From Thermoanaerobaculales bacterium (GTDB taxonomy: Bacteria > Acidobacteriota > Thermoanaerobaculia > Thermoanaerobaculales > Sulfomarinibacteraceae), in the NCBI GenBank assembly GCA_035358815.1, contig DAOPQC010000003.1:62001-126000 (forward strand): 64,000 bases of DNA, read 5' to 3'. The notes under the pieces were generated by a model. The model saw nothing but the letters and a program-made list of their open reading frames with translations. It searched no databases and had not been told where the DNA came from. The first letter of the stretch is position 1. Every line of letters begins with the position of its first letter. This document shows positions 51,813 to 60,755 of this stretch, one piece after another. A program made the position numbers and the translations under genes.

Positions 51813-52666
51813 CGCGGCTGCTCGTCACCTTCGACGTCGAGGAGGTCGACTGGGGACGGCCGGCGGCCGCGCCGGGATGGGAGCCGAGCCGGCCCTCGGC
51901 GGAAGGGCTCGCCGCCATCCTCCCGATGCTCGAGCGGCTGGCCCTGCCCGCGACGCTGTTCTGCACCGCGAGCTTCGCGCGGACGCACCCGGAGCTCGTG
52001 CGCGAGGCGGCCGCGCGCGGCCACGAGGTCGCCTCGCACGGGCTCGACCACCGGGACGACTACCGCGCCATGCCGCCCGCCGCGGCGCGCGACCGGCTGC
52101 GCGAGTCGCGGCTCCGGCTCGAGGACATCACCGGATCCGGCATCCGCGGGGTGCGAACGCCGCGCCTCGCCCGCTGCGCCGCAGCCGCGGTCGCCGAGGC
52201 CGGGTTCAGCTACGACGCCTCGCCCCACCCGACGTGGGTCGGGCACGGGCTGAGCGGCCTGCGGACGCCGCGCGTGCCGTGGCTGGAGGCCGGGATCGTC
52301 CGGGTGCCGCTGTCGACCACGCCGGTGCTGCGACTGCCGGTCGGGTGGTACGTCCTGCGCGGCCTCGGCACCGCCCCGTCCACCCTCCTCGCCCGCCTCG
52401 CCGGCGCCGGCGCGCCCTGGGTCCACCTCTACTTCCACCCCTGGGAGGCGGTCGATCTCCGGCGCTGGATGGGCGCTCATCCGCTCGGCTGGGGGGCGGG
52501 TCCGGCGTGGGTGGCGAGCCTGGCGCGCCTGCTCGAGCGCCTGGCGTCCCGGCTGCACCCGGCGAGCGTGGGCGCGGCCGTCGACGCCTGGTCGGCGGCC
52601 AGCACCGGCGCCGCTGAGCACAAGCCGCCGGCGGACGCCGCCGCGGGGCGCGGTCGGGTACAGTAG
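51809..52666 (+). CDS. Polysaccharide deacetylase family protein
   Basis: 285 residues from a GTG overlapping the preceding stop. NodB-like motifs are LLVTFDVEEVDWG, the metal histidines in HEVASHGLDHRDDYR, the arginine in GIRGVRTPRLAR, and a late WVHLYFHPWEAVD. Metal ligands (Asp, His, His) are present, so it should hydrolyse an N-acetyl group or another amide from a glycan, perhaps the one assembled by the neighbours. The C-terminal stretch is alanine-rich and probably disordered. There is no signal peptide, which suggests action on a cytoplasmic, lipid-linked intermediate. Confidence 0.85.
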   Translation: MTRLLVTFDVEEVDWGRPAAAPGWEPSRPSAEGLAAILPMLERLALPATLFCTASFARTHPELVREAAARGHEVASHGLDHRDDYRAMPPAAARDRLRESRLRLEDITGSGIRGVRTPRLARCAAAAVAEAGFSYDASPHPTWVGHGLSGLRTPRVPWLEAGIVRVPLSTTPVLRLPVGWYVLRGLGTAPSTLLARLAGAGAPWVHLYFHPWEAVDLRRWMGAHPLGWGAGPAWVASLARLLERLASRLHPASVGAAVDAWSAASTGAAEHKPPADAAAGRGRVQ

Positions 52667-52701
52667 CGGCGCCGGTTGAGACGCAGGCGAGGAGGGGGAT
52701 C

Positions 52702-55700
52702 ATGCGGGCTCCGTCAGTTCTGGCAGGGTGCGGGCTGTCGGCGGCGATCGCGGCGGTCGGGATGGCGGCCGGGCACGAGGAGCCGCCGCTGCCGGCCACT
52801 CCGCCCGAGGTCTACGTCATCGCCACCTCCCACCTCGACGACCAGTGGCGGTGGACCATCCAGGACACCATCGACGACTTCCTGCCCGACACCCTGCACG
52901 GCAACTTCGCGCTGTTCGAGAGGTACCCCGGCTACACCTTCAGCTTCGAGGGGGCGTTCCGCTACATGCTGATCAAGGAGTACTACCCGGAGGAGTACGA
53001 GCAGCTGAAGACGCACATCAGGGACGGGCGCTGGAAGGTCGCGGGGAGCTGGATGACCGCCGCCGACACCCATCTCCCTTCACCCGAGTCGCTCAATCGG
53101 CAGGCGCTCTACGGCAACGGCTTCTTCCGCCGCGAGTTCGGCCTCACATCGCGCGACGTCTTCCTGCCCGACTGCTTCGGCTTCTCCTTCGCCCTGCCGT
53201 CGGCCGCGGCGCATGCCGGCCTGGTGGCATTCTCGACCCAGAAGCTCACCTGGGGCTCCTCGATCAAGATCCCGTTCGACGTCGGCCTCTGGGAGGGGGT
53301 CGACGGCTCCTCCCTCGTCGCCGCCCTCAACCCGGGCGACTACGCCGCGGGGATCGCCCGCGACCTCAGCCTCGACCCCGATCTCTACGCGACCGCCGAC
53401 CGTCAGGCCGCCCTGACCGGCCTGCCGCTCGCGTTCAAGTACTTCGGCACCGGCGACGTCGGGGTGCCGCCCCTCGAGCCCTCGGTGGCGTGGCTCGAGC
53501 AGAGCATCGCCGGCCGCGGGCCAGCCCACGTCAGGAGCACGTCGCCCGATCAGATGGCCCTCGACCTGATGGCCAGCGATGGCGGCCGGGCGGTGGAGCG
53601 CCTGCAGTCCTACCGCGGCGAGTTTCTTCTCACCTCCCACGGCACCGGCTGCTACACGTCGCAGGCCGCGATGAAGCGCTACAACCGCAAGAACGAGCGC
53701 CTCGCCGACGATGCCGAGAAGGCGGCCGTCGCCGGCTGGTGGCTGGGCGGCACGAGCTACCCGCGGGAGCGGCTGCGCGAGGCGTGGACGCGGGTGCTGT
53801 GGCATCAGTTCCACGACGACCTCACCGGCACCTCGATCCCCGAGGCCTACACCTTCTCGTGGAACGACGAGACGATCGCCGGCACGACCTTCGCCGATGT
53901 GCTGGGAGACGGGGTGGGCGCCGTGACGCGGGCCCTGGACACGCGCGGCAGCGGCGCCTCGCTGGTGGTCTTCAACCCGCTCGGCTGGGAGCGCGAGGAC
54001 GTCGTCGAGGCCGCGGTCCGGTTTCCCGGCGGAGCGCCGCCGGCGATCCGGGTCATCGGTCCCGACGGCCGGGAGGTGCCGGCGCAGCTGGGCCCGGTCG
54101 CCGGCGAGACGGCACAGGTCGTGTTCGTCGCTCGCGTGGCGGCGGTGAGCTTCTCGGTGTTCGAGGTCGTGCCGGCGGCGGCCGCGGCCGGCGGCGGGCT
54201 AGCGGTCGATCCGAAGGGCCTCGAGAGCCCCCGCTTTCGGGTGACGCTCGACGCCGATGGCGACGTCGCCTCGGTGGTCGACAAGAGCCTGGGCCGCGAG
54301 CTGCTGTCGGCGCCGCTGCGGCTGCAGCTCATCGACGACGAGCCGCGCCGCTGGTCCGCGTGGGAGGTCGAGTACGACGCTCTCTCGGCACCGCCGCGCG
54401 AGGAGGTGCGCGGCCCCGCCGCGGTCCGGATCGCCGAGAGCGGCCCGGCGCGCGTCGCCCTCGAGATCACGCGGCAGGCCGCCGGCTCCAGCTTCACGCA
54501 GCGGGTCTCGATCGCGGCCGGAGGCGCCGGCGACCGCGTCGAGGTTCTGACCGACATCGACTGGCGGACCAAGGGGACGCTCCTCAAGGCGGCGTTCCCC
54601 GTCGCCGCCGCGAACCCGCTCGCCACCTACGACCTCGGCCTCGGGGTCGTGCAGCGTCCCACCAACCGGCCCAACCGCTACGAGGTCCCGGCGCAGCAGT
54701 GGGCCGACCTCACCGACGCCGGCGGGGCCTTCGGCACCACGGTCGTCACCGACAGCCGGCACGGCTGGGACAAGCCGGACGACCACACTCTCCGGCTGAC
54801 CCTGGTCCACACGCCGAGCGTCGTGCCGAGCTGGAGCTGGCTGTCCGACCAGGCCTCGAACGATCTCGGCCACCATCGCGTGCTGGTCGCGCTTGCCGGC
54901 CATGACGGCGACTGGTGGGCGGGACGCGCACCGCTCCTGGGCGACCGCGTCAACCAGCCCCTTGTCGCGTGGCAGGCCCCACTCCACGCGGGCCCCCTGG
55001 GACGCTCCTTCTCGCTGCTGCGCCTCAGCGGCCAGGCCGGCGCAGGACCGGCGATCGCGGTGCGCGCGCTCAAGCTCGCCGAGGAGAGCGACGAGGTCGT
55101 GGTGCGCCTTCAGGAGCTCTCCGGCAGGCCGGTGCCGGCGGCGCGGCTGGCCTTTGCGAGCCCGGTCGCCACGGTCCGCGAGGTCAACGGCGCCGAGGAG
55201 CCGCTCGCCGGGCACGGCACCGGCGGCGCCGTGCCGCCGCCGCCGCTGGCACCGCCGGCCCTCGAGGACGGCACCGTCGTGCTCGACTTCGCGCCCTTCC
55301 GGCCGCGGACACTGGCGCTCACCCTCGGCCCGCCGCCCGCCGTACTGAGCCCGCCCCGCGACGCCCCCCTCGAGCTGCCCTACAACCTCGACGGCGTCAG
55401 CCGCGACGACGCCCGGGCCGACGGCGACTTCGATGGCGAGGGCCACACCCTCGCCGGCGAGCTGCTGCCAGCCACCCTGGCCGCCAACGGCGCAACCTTC
55501 CGGACCGGCCCCCAAGGGCCCGGGCTGGCGAACGTCGTCGCCTGCCGCGGGCAGACGCTCGCGCTCCCGGCCGGAGACTACAACCGCCTGTACCTGATTG
55601 CCGCCTCGGTCGGCGGCGATCGGCTCGCCACCTTCACCACCGATGGCATTCCCGCCACGCTCCTGGTTCCCGACTGGGCCGAGCCGACCGGGCAGTGGAA

Positions 55701-56712
55701 CGACCGCCTGGTCGCCGGCCACCGGGTGGATGACGCGGATCGGATCGCGCCGGCCTACGCCAAGACCGTGCCCGTGGCCTGGGTCGGCAGCCACCGTCAC
55801 GACGGCCGCGGCGAGAACGAGGCGTACGTCTTCACCCACTTCTTCCGGCTGCGCCTCGACCTGCCGCCCGGCGCGACGACGCTGGCCCTGCCGGACGACG
55901 AACGGATCCGCGTCCTGGCCGCCACCGCCGCCCGCAACGACAACGACGACGTGGTGGCTGCGCAGCCGTTCACGGACCCGGCCATCGGCACCGTGGTCCA
56001 CGTCGGCGCGCCGGGCCGGCTGTTCCTCGACCGCATGGCCGTCAGGCTGACGTCGCCCAACCCCGGCGCCACCATCCGCTACACGCTCGACGGCACCGAG
56101 CCCGACGCGGCGTCGCCGGCGTACCTCGGGCCGGTTCGCCTCGAGCGCACGACCACGGTGAAGGCGCGCGCGTTCGCGCCCGGCCTCGACGACAGCTTCG
56201 TCGCCACCGCCACCTTCACCAAGGCCTCGCCGCACGAGCCGGCCACGGTGGCGCCGGACGCGCTCGCGCCCGGCATCGCCTGCCGCACCTACGAGGGCGA
56301 CTGGCGCACGCTGCCCGACTTCACCGCTCTCGAGCCGACCGGCGCGGTCACCATCGCCACCGTCGGCCTGCCCACCGATCGGTCGATCGACCGCTTCGGC
56401 ATGGTCTGCCAAGGCTTCCTCTCGGTGCCGGACGACGACCTGTACACGTTCCGGCTGCGGTCAGCCGACGGCAGCCAGCTGCTCCTCGACGGCGAGCTGG
56501 TCGTCCGCAACGAGGCTGGCGACTTCGTCAGCCGGCGGGGCCGGATCGCGCTCAAGGCCGGGTTGCACGCGCTCGAGCTTCACTACGTTCACCGCAGCTC
56601 CGTGGCCGGCCTCGAGCTGTCGATCGAGTCCGCAGACCGGGCGCGGGCTCCGGTCAGCGCCAACCACCTCCACCACCGCGCCGACGGAGCGCGGCCGGAT
56701 ACCCGGCGATAG
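52702..56712 (+). CDS. Secreted GH38-type alpha-mannosidase with CHB_HEX_C and PA14 domains
   Basis: 1336 residues. A signal peptide leads into a GH38 catalytic domain with YVIATSHLDDQW (His44, Asp46), the nucleophile loop VFLPDCFGFSFALP (Asp157) and LWHQFHDDLTGTSIPEAY. GH38 C-terminal beta-domains follow (about 420–930). Near residue 1115 NPGATIRYTLDGTEPDAASP starts a chitobiase/hexosaminidase C-terminal-like domain (CHB_HEX_C_1). The end (about 1195–1325) is a PA14 sugar-binding domain (DDDLYTFRLRSADGSQLLLD). It should remove alpha-mannose from glycans outside the cell. ATG 52702 has AGGAGG 5 nt upstream. Its location after the glycan cluster may be coincidental. Confidence 0.9.
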   Translation: MRAPSVLAGCGLSAAIAAVGMAAGHEEPPLPATPPEVYVIATSHLDDQWRWTIQDTIDDFLPDTLHGNFALFERYPGYTFSFEGAFRYMLIKEYYPEEYEQLKTHIRDGRWKVAGSWMTAADTHLPSPESLNRQALYGNGFFRREFGLTSRDVFLPDCFGFSFALPSAAAHAGLVAFSTQKLTWGSSIKIPFDVGLWEGVDGSSLVAALNPGDYAAGIARDLSLDPDLYATADRQAALTGLPLAFKYFGTGDVGVPPLEPSVAWLEQSIAGRGPAHVRSTSPDQMALDLMASDGGRAVERLQSYRGEFLLTSHGTGCYTSQAAMKRYNRKNERLADDAEKAAVAGWWLGGTSYPRERLREAWTRVLWHQFHDDLTGTSIPEAYTFSWNDETIAGTTFADVLGDGVGAVTRALDTRGSGASLVVFNPLGWEREDVVEAAVRFPGGAPPAIRVIGPDGREVPAQLGPVAGETAQVVFVARVAAVSFSVFEVVPAAAAAGGGLAVDPKGLESPRFRVTLDADGDVASVVDKSLGRELLSAPLRLQLIDDEPRRWSAWEVEYDALSAPPREEVRGPAAVRIAESGPARVALEITRQAAGSSFTQRVSIAAGGAGDRVEVLTDIDWRTKGTLLKAAFPVAAANPLATYDLGLGVVQRPTNRPNRYEVPAQQWADLTDAGGAFGTTVVTDSRHGWDKPDDHTLRLTLVHTPSVVPSWSWLSDQASNDLGHHRVLVALAGHDGDWWAGRAPLLGDRVNQPLVAWQAPLHAGPLGRSFSLLRLSGQAGAGPAIAVRALKLAEESDEVVVRLQELSGRPVPAARLAFASPVATVREVNGAEEPLAGHGTGGAVPPPPLAPPALEDGTVVLDFAPFRPRTLALTLGPPPAVLSPPRDAPLELPYNLDGVSRDDARADGDFDGEGHTLAGELLPATLAANGATFRTGPQGPGLANVVACRGQTLALPAGDYNRLYLIAASVGGDRLATFTTDGIPATLLVPDWAEPTGQWNDRLVAGHRVDDADRIAPAYAKTVPVAWVGSHRHDGRGENEAYVFTHFFRLRLDLPPGATTLALPDDERIRVLAATAARNDNDDVVAAQPFTDPAIGTVVHVGAPGRLFLDRMAVRLTSPNPGATIRYTLDGTEPDAASPAYLGPVRLERTTTVKARAFAPGLDDSFVATATFTKASPHEPATVAPDALAPGIACRTYEGDWRTLPDFTALEPTGAVTIATVGLPTDRSIDRFGMVCQGFLSVPDDDLYTFRLRSADGSQLLLDGELVVRNEAGDFVSRRGRIALKAGLHALELHYVHRSSVAGLELSIESADRARAPVSANHLHHRADGARPDTRR

Positions 56713-56778
56713 GGCGGCGGCGGGGCGCGAGCCGATCGCGGCGCGGCCCGATGGCTGGCATGCGCTGCCGCCGCGTGG

Positions 56779-56784
56779 TATGTT
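56779..56784 (+). promoter_or_regulatory. -10 element TATGTT, possible leaderless start (ATP-grasp)
   Basis: TATGTT is followed by eight bases (CACACCAG) and an in-frame GTG at 56793. This spacing matches the other leaderless candidates. No Shine-Dalgarno lies before this GTG. Confidence 0.35.
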
Positions 56785-56792
56785 CACACCAG

Positions 56793-57872
56793 GTGGGGGC
56801 ATCGTGCAGCCGGGAACTGTCGCAGCCGCGGACGGGCACTGACGTGACAGGCGGAGCCGCTCCGCGAGCGAACCACCGCCCGCTGTCGCCTGCCAACGTC
56901 CTCCTCCTCTATGACATTCACCCGGAGTGGCAGGAGGACGAGCGGCACCGGGTTGCCCGCGAAAGCCGTCGCCTCGGCACCGCCATCCGCCGCCGCGGCC
57001 ACCGGGTCGAAATGCTCGAGATCCAAGGCGACCACCTGGCCGACACGCTCGCCCCCTACGACCCCGCCGAGACGGTGATCTTCAACTGCTGTGAGAGCCT
57101 GCCCGGCCAGGACGGCAGCGAGGCCGCGGTCGTCGACGTGCTGGAGCGGCTCGGCTTCGCCTTCACCGGCGCCACTGCCGACGCGATTCGGCTCAGCTAC
57201 GACAAGCCACGGGTCCGTGCGCTGCTCGCGAAGCACGGGATCGCGGTGCCACGCTGGGCGCAGTTCGACAAGCCCGGACGGCTGTCATGGAGCCTGTTCC
57301 CGGCGATCGTCAAGCCGGCCTGGGAGCACTGCAGCATCGGCGTCGACCGCTGGGCGGTGGTGCTCGACGCCGACGAGCTCGCGCGGCGGGTCGCCCACGT
57401 GATCGCGGCCTACGATCAGCCCGCGCTGGTGGAGGACTTCATCGACGGGCGCGAGTTCCACGTCCCGCTCTGGGGCAACGACACCATCGAGATGCTGCCG
57501 CCGGTCGAGATGGACTTCTCGGCATGCCGCGAGGTCCGCGACCGCCTGTGCTCCTACGAGTCGAAGTTCAGCCCGGAGTCGACCGCCTACCGCCAGATCC
57601 GGAGCCGGATCCCGGCTCGCCTCACCGCCGCCGAGCGCGACGTCCTCGAGACGTCGTGCCGCCTGGCCTACCAGCTGGTGGGGTGCCGCGACTACGGACG
57701 CATCGACGTCCGCCAGCGCGACGGCCAGATGTACGTGCTCGACGTGAACCCCAACGCCGACCTCTCCGTCGACGCCAGCGTGGCGCTCGCCGCCGCCAAG
57801 GCCGGGTTCTGCTACGGGGCGATGGGCAGCCGGCTGGTCGAGTGGGCTCAGAACAGGGCGCCCCACCAGTAG
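56793..57872 (+). CDS. D-Ala–D-Ala ligase-like ATP-grasp enzyme
   Basis: 359 residues from GTG 56793, or 342 from GTG 56844. The catalytic part begins with VLLLYDIHPEW. ATP-grasp features are the lysine in FPAIVKPAWEHCSIGV, ALVEDFIDGREFHVPLWGN and the metal site RIDVRQRDGQMYVLDVNPNA. The usual Asn-x-x-Pro-Gly of DdlB is replaced by NPNADLS. The enzyme should join a carboxylate to an amine via acyl phosphate. It is convergent with and overlaps the next gene by 25 bp. It is not next to mur or ddl genes, so a housekeeping cell-wall role is doubtful. Confidence 0.8.
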   Translation: MGASCSRELSQPRTGTDVTGGAAPRANHRPLSPANVLLLYDIHPEWQEDERHRVARESRRLGTAIRRRGHRVEMLEIQGDHLADTLAPYDPAETVIFNCCESLPGQDGSEAAVVDVLERLGFAFTGATADAIRLSYDKPRVRALLAKHGIAVPRWAQFDKPGRLSWSLFPAIVKPAWEHCSIGVDRWAVVLDADELARRVAHVIAAYDQPALVEDFIDGREFHVPLWGNDTIEMLPPVEMDFSACREVRDRLCSYESKFSPESTAYRQIRSRIPARLTAAERDVLETSCRLAYQLVGCRDYGRIDVRQRDGQMYVLDVNPNADLSVDASVALAAAKAGFCYGAMGSRLVEWAQNRAPHQ

Positions 57873-58735
57873 CTGCAGAGCAACGCGGTGAGCTGGGCCA
57901 CCAGGTAGGGCCGGTCGCAGTCCTTCGCGACCCGGATGCCGGTGGCGCTGGCGACGATCTCGTAGTCGCGGAAGAACGCCCTCAGGTCGCTGCGGTCGCG
58001 CGCGCCGTTGCCCTGGGCCCAGTGGATGATGCTGTCCAGGATCCGCTCGCGGTACTCCTCGATCAGCTCCGCGAGGTAGGGGCCGTCGGTGATCGCGTGG
58101 TCGCCGGGGCTGGCCAGGCGCGCCACCTCGGCCATGTCGTTGGCCATGCTCTCGGCGGTGTCGTCCGACCCGCGCTCGCACAGCCTCAGCCACGCCTCGG
58201 ACACCTCCCAGCGCGGTCGCCCGCCGTCGGCGCGGGAGAGGAGGGTCGCGAAGAACTGGTCGGGCTCCCCGGAGGCCGCTCCCCCGTTGACGTTCCATCC
58301 CCTGCGGATGAGGGTCTGCTCGGACCACAGCCGGAACACCGAGCTCTCGTCCTTCGGGTCGACGATGATGAACCGCCGCCGGCGCTTGAGGTACCCGATC
58401 ACCGCCACCCAGTGCTCGAAGTCGCCGACCAGCATGATCGCCGGGTTGCCCGCGGAGAGATGGCGCCGCAGTCGGGTGGCAAAGCTGCGACCCTGGCGGC
58501 GCTCCTCGACCAGCAGGAACTCCGAGACCACCCCATAGGCTCCGGCGGCCCGCCGCAGGCCGCGCTCGTCCATTCCGTGGGCAAAGACCCGCATCGGCCG
58601 CCCGGCCGCCCTCGCCAGCTCGCGTTGGGTCGCCGTCGTGCCGAGGACGAAGAGGCAGGCGGACAGGCTGCAGGGGCCGCAGTGGCTCGGCAGCTGCAGC
58701 TGGCACAGGGTTGCGAAGAGCTCCCGCTCGCTCAT
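57848..58735 (-). CDS. Peptidase C39-like protein
   Basis: 295 residues. The triad of papain-like C39 peptidases is visible: Cys19 in LPSHCGPCSLSAC preceded by glutamine (Q12/14), His108 in GDFEHWVAVIGY and Asp126 in FIIVDPKDES. It has no membrane or ABC domain, unlike bacteriocin exporters, and no signal peptide, so it should act in the cytoplasm. The C-terminal 150 residues (EVSEAWLRLCERGSDDTAES onward) are unknown. Its 3' end overlaps the convergent ATP-grasp gene. It could process a peptide made or modified by that enzyme, but there is no evidence for a precursor. Confidence 0.7.
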   Translation of the reverse strand: MSERELFATLCQLQLPSHCGPCSLSACLFVLGTTATQRELARAAGRPMRVFAHGMDERGLRRAAGAYGVVSEFLLVEERRQGRSFATRLRRHLSAGNPAIMLVGDFEHWVAVIGYLKRRRRFIIVDPKDESSVFRLWSEQTLIRRGWNVNGGAASGEPDQFFATLLSRADGGRPRWEVSEAWLRLCERGSDDTAESMANDMAEVARLASPGDHAITDGPYLAELIEEYRERILDSIIHWAQGNGARDRSDLRAFFRDYEIVASATGIRVAKDCDRPYLVAQLTALLCSYWWGALF

Positions 58736-59054
58736 GTCGTGACTCCGCCGACCCGCCCCCCCCGACCGGGAGAACCGTCAGTCTACCAGCCAGGTCGGGC
58801 CAGGGACAAGGTCCGCCCCGGCACCGGAAACCCAAATCACTGCAGAACAATGACTTGTCCGCAGGGAATCACGGTGCCGCCGGGCCTGCCGGCGGTCCAT
58901 TCTGCATCAGAATCTCAACAATCAGTCCCGCCCCGATCCCGCGAGCAGGACCATGGCCCTCGCGCGGTGAGCCGCGCCGCGGCCGCAGCCGCCGGCGCCG
59001 GCGGGCCGGGCGGGGAGGCCGGGATGAGCGGCGCGCGGCGCGGGGGGCGGCCCG
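58736..59054. other. Intergenic region upstream of the C39-like gene
   Basis: No gene is supported. It holds a perfect hairpin CCGCCGG–5 nt–CCGGCGG (58877–58895), within a less GC-rich stretch of about 120 bp that probably contains the promoter of the C39-like gene. The right half is very GC-rich with no features. Confidence 0.45.
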
Positions 59055-59360
59055 CTACGGGCAGCCGTACCTGGTGTCGAAGCGGGCCTCGTGGTAGAGC
59101 CTGGCGATCGCCTCGTCGGGCGTGCGCCCGGTGGCCTGCTCGAGGCTCTGGCCGCGCCGGCAAAGCGCGAGCCAGGTCGGGCCGCAATGCACGCTCCAGC
59201 CGTCGTGCTCGAGCTCCTGGATCATCTTCTCGCTCTCGCTGCTCCACTCGAAGTGCAGGCAGACGATCGCGTGCAGCATCGCCTTCAGCAGCTCGAGGTC
59301 CATGTGCGAGGCGCGGACGCCCTCCGGGAGCGGAACCTCGATGAACTGGGTGTTGGCCAT
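59055..59360 (-). CDS. Conserved-looking small protein of unknown function (101 residues)
   Basis: Starts MANTQFIEVPLPEGVRASHM and is rich in Glu, His and Cys: AIVCLHFEW, HDGWSVHCGPTWLALCRRG and a C-terminal RYGCP. It is predicted to be compact and cytoplasmic, without signal or membrane helix. I recognise no family. It is the last gene of the AcpS/ligase/ACP/Kbl operon, 58 bp after kbl, with GGGAGGAGG before its ATG. Its fixed place there suggests a role in the same reaction, such as a partner or regulator of the synthase. Confidence 0.7.
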   Translation of the reverse strand: MANTQFIEVPLPEGVRASHMDLELLKAMLHAIVCLHFEWSSESEKMIQELEHDGWSVHCGPTWLALCRRGQSLEQATGRTPDEAIARLYHEARFDTRYGCP

Positions 59361-59418
59361 GGGCCTCCTCCCGCCGGGCCCTTCGGGAGCTGCCCCGGAG
59401 GGTCCCCCAGCCTTCGCA

Positions 59419-60666
59419 TCAGTTGCCGTATGTCGCGATGACCTCCGCCTTGGTCTTGCCCAGGATGTCGTACTTCTTGCCGACCTTGATGAAGGCCGCG
59501 ATCGCCCGGTCGAGGTGGTGCTTGTCATGCGCCGCCGAGAGCTGGGTGCGGATCCGCGCCTGGCCCTTGGCGACGACCGGGAAGAAGAAGCCGATCACGT
59601 AGATGCCCTCGACGAACAGGTCGCGGGCCACGTCCTGGGCGAGCTTGGCGTTGTAGAGCATGACCGGGACGATCGAGCTCGAGCCCTTCTTGATGTCGAA
59701 GCCGGCATCGGTCAGGAGATTGCGCCAGTAACGGGTGTTCTCCTCCAGCTTGTCCCGGCGCTCGGTCGAGGCCGAGATCAGCTCGAGCACCTTGAGCGCG
59801 CCGCTGACGATCACCGGCGCCACGGTGTTCGAGAACAGGTAGGGGCGGGCCCGCTGGCGGCACATCTCGACCAGCTCGGCGCGGCCGCTGACGCAGCCGC
59901 CGGAGGCGCCGCCGAGCGCCTTGCCGAGGGTGGTGGTGATGATGTCGATCTTGCCCAGGACACCGAAGTGCTCGTGCGTGCCGCGGCCGGTCTTGCCGAT
60001 GTAGCCGGAGGCGTGGGAGTCGTCGACGAACACCATCGCGTTGTGCTTCTCGGCGAGCGCGACGATCTGGTCGAGCGGGGCGAGATCGCCGTCCATCGAG
60101 AACACGCCGTCGGTGATGATCAGCCGGAAGCGCTTGTCCTGGTGCTCGACCAGCTTCTCCTCGAGGTGGCCCATGTCGGCGTGCTTGTAGGTGTCCTGCA
60201 TCGCCTTGCACAGCCGCATGCCGTCGACGATCGAGGCGTGCACCAGGCGGTCGGCGATCATCACGTCCTGCTCGTTGAGGACCGCCTCGAAGACCCCGGC
60301 GTTGGCGTCCATGCAGGACGGGAAGAGCAGGGTGTCCTCGGTGCCGAGGAAGGCGGTCAGCTTGCGCTCGAGCTCGCGGTGGATGTCCTGGGTGCCGCAG
60401 ATGAAGCGCACCGACGACAGGCCGTAACCGCGGTGGTCGAGGCCCTCGTGCGCGGCGGCGATCACCTCGGGGTGGCTCGACAGCCCGAGGTAGTTGTTGG
60501 CGCACAGGTTGATGACCCGGGCGGGCGACGCGCCGGCCGGAAACTCGACCTCGATGTCCGCGTCCTGCAGGGAGTGGATGAAACGCTCCTCCTTGTACAG
60601 GCCGGCGTCACGGATTCCGGCAATTTCCCGGTGGTACCAGTCACGGGCCGCTTGCGAAAAAGCCAT
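59419..60666 (-). CDS. kbl: Alpha-oxoamine synthase, Kbl type (2-amino-3-ketobutyrate CoA ligase / glycine C-acetyltransferase)
   Basis: 415 residues. Strong overall similarity to Escherichia coli Kbl: VINLCANNYLGLSSHPEVI, VRFICGTQDIHRELE, ITDGVFSMDGDLAPLDQIVA, FVDDSHASGYIGKTGRG and the PLP lysine Lys249 in TTTLGKALGGASGG. It is a fold-type I PLP enzyme that condenses an acyl thioester with an amino acid, classically acetyl-CoA and glycine. The usual partner threonine dehydrogenase is absent. Instead, genes for an acyl carrier protein, an acetate-type AMP ligase and AcpS are directly upstream, which suggests an ACP-bound acyl donor. ATG 60666 has GAGGAGG upstream. Confidence 0.92.
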   Translation of the reverse strand: MAFSQAARDWYHREIAGIRDAGLYKEERFIHSLQDADIEVEFPAGASPARVINLCANNYLGLSSHPEVIAAAHEGLDHRGYGLSSVRFICGTQDIHRELERKLTAFLGTEDTLLFPSCMDANAGVFEAVLNEQDVMIADRLVHASIVDGMRLCKAMQDTYKHADMGHLEEKLVEHQDKRFRLIITDGVFSMDGDLAPLDQIVALAEKHNAMVFVDDSHASGYIGKTGRGTHEHFGVLGKIDIITTTLGKALGGASGGCVSGRAELVEMCRQRARPYLFSNTVAPVIVSGALKVLELISASTERRDKLEENTRYWRNLLTDAGFDIKKGSSSIVPVMLYNAKLAQDVARDLFVEGIYVIGFFFPVVAKGQARIRTQLSAAHDKHHLDRAIAAFIKVGKKYDILGKTKAEVIATYGN

Positions 60667-60755
60667 TGTCTCCTCCTCGTTGCGGCCGCGCGCGAGGCCG
60701 CCGCGTCGCGACCGGACGGGAGCCGGCGGACGGCGCCCGCCGCCCGCGTGCTCCA

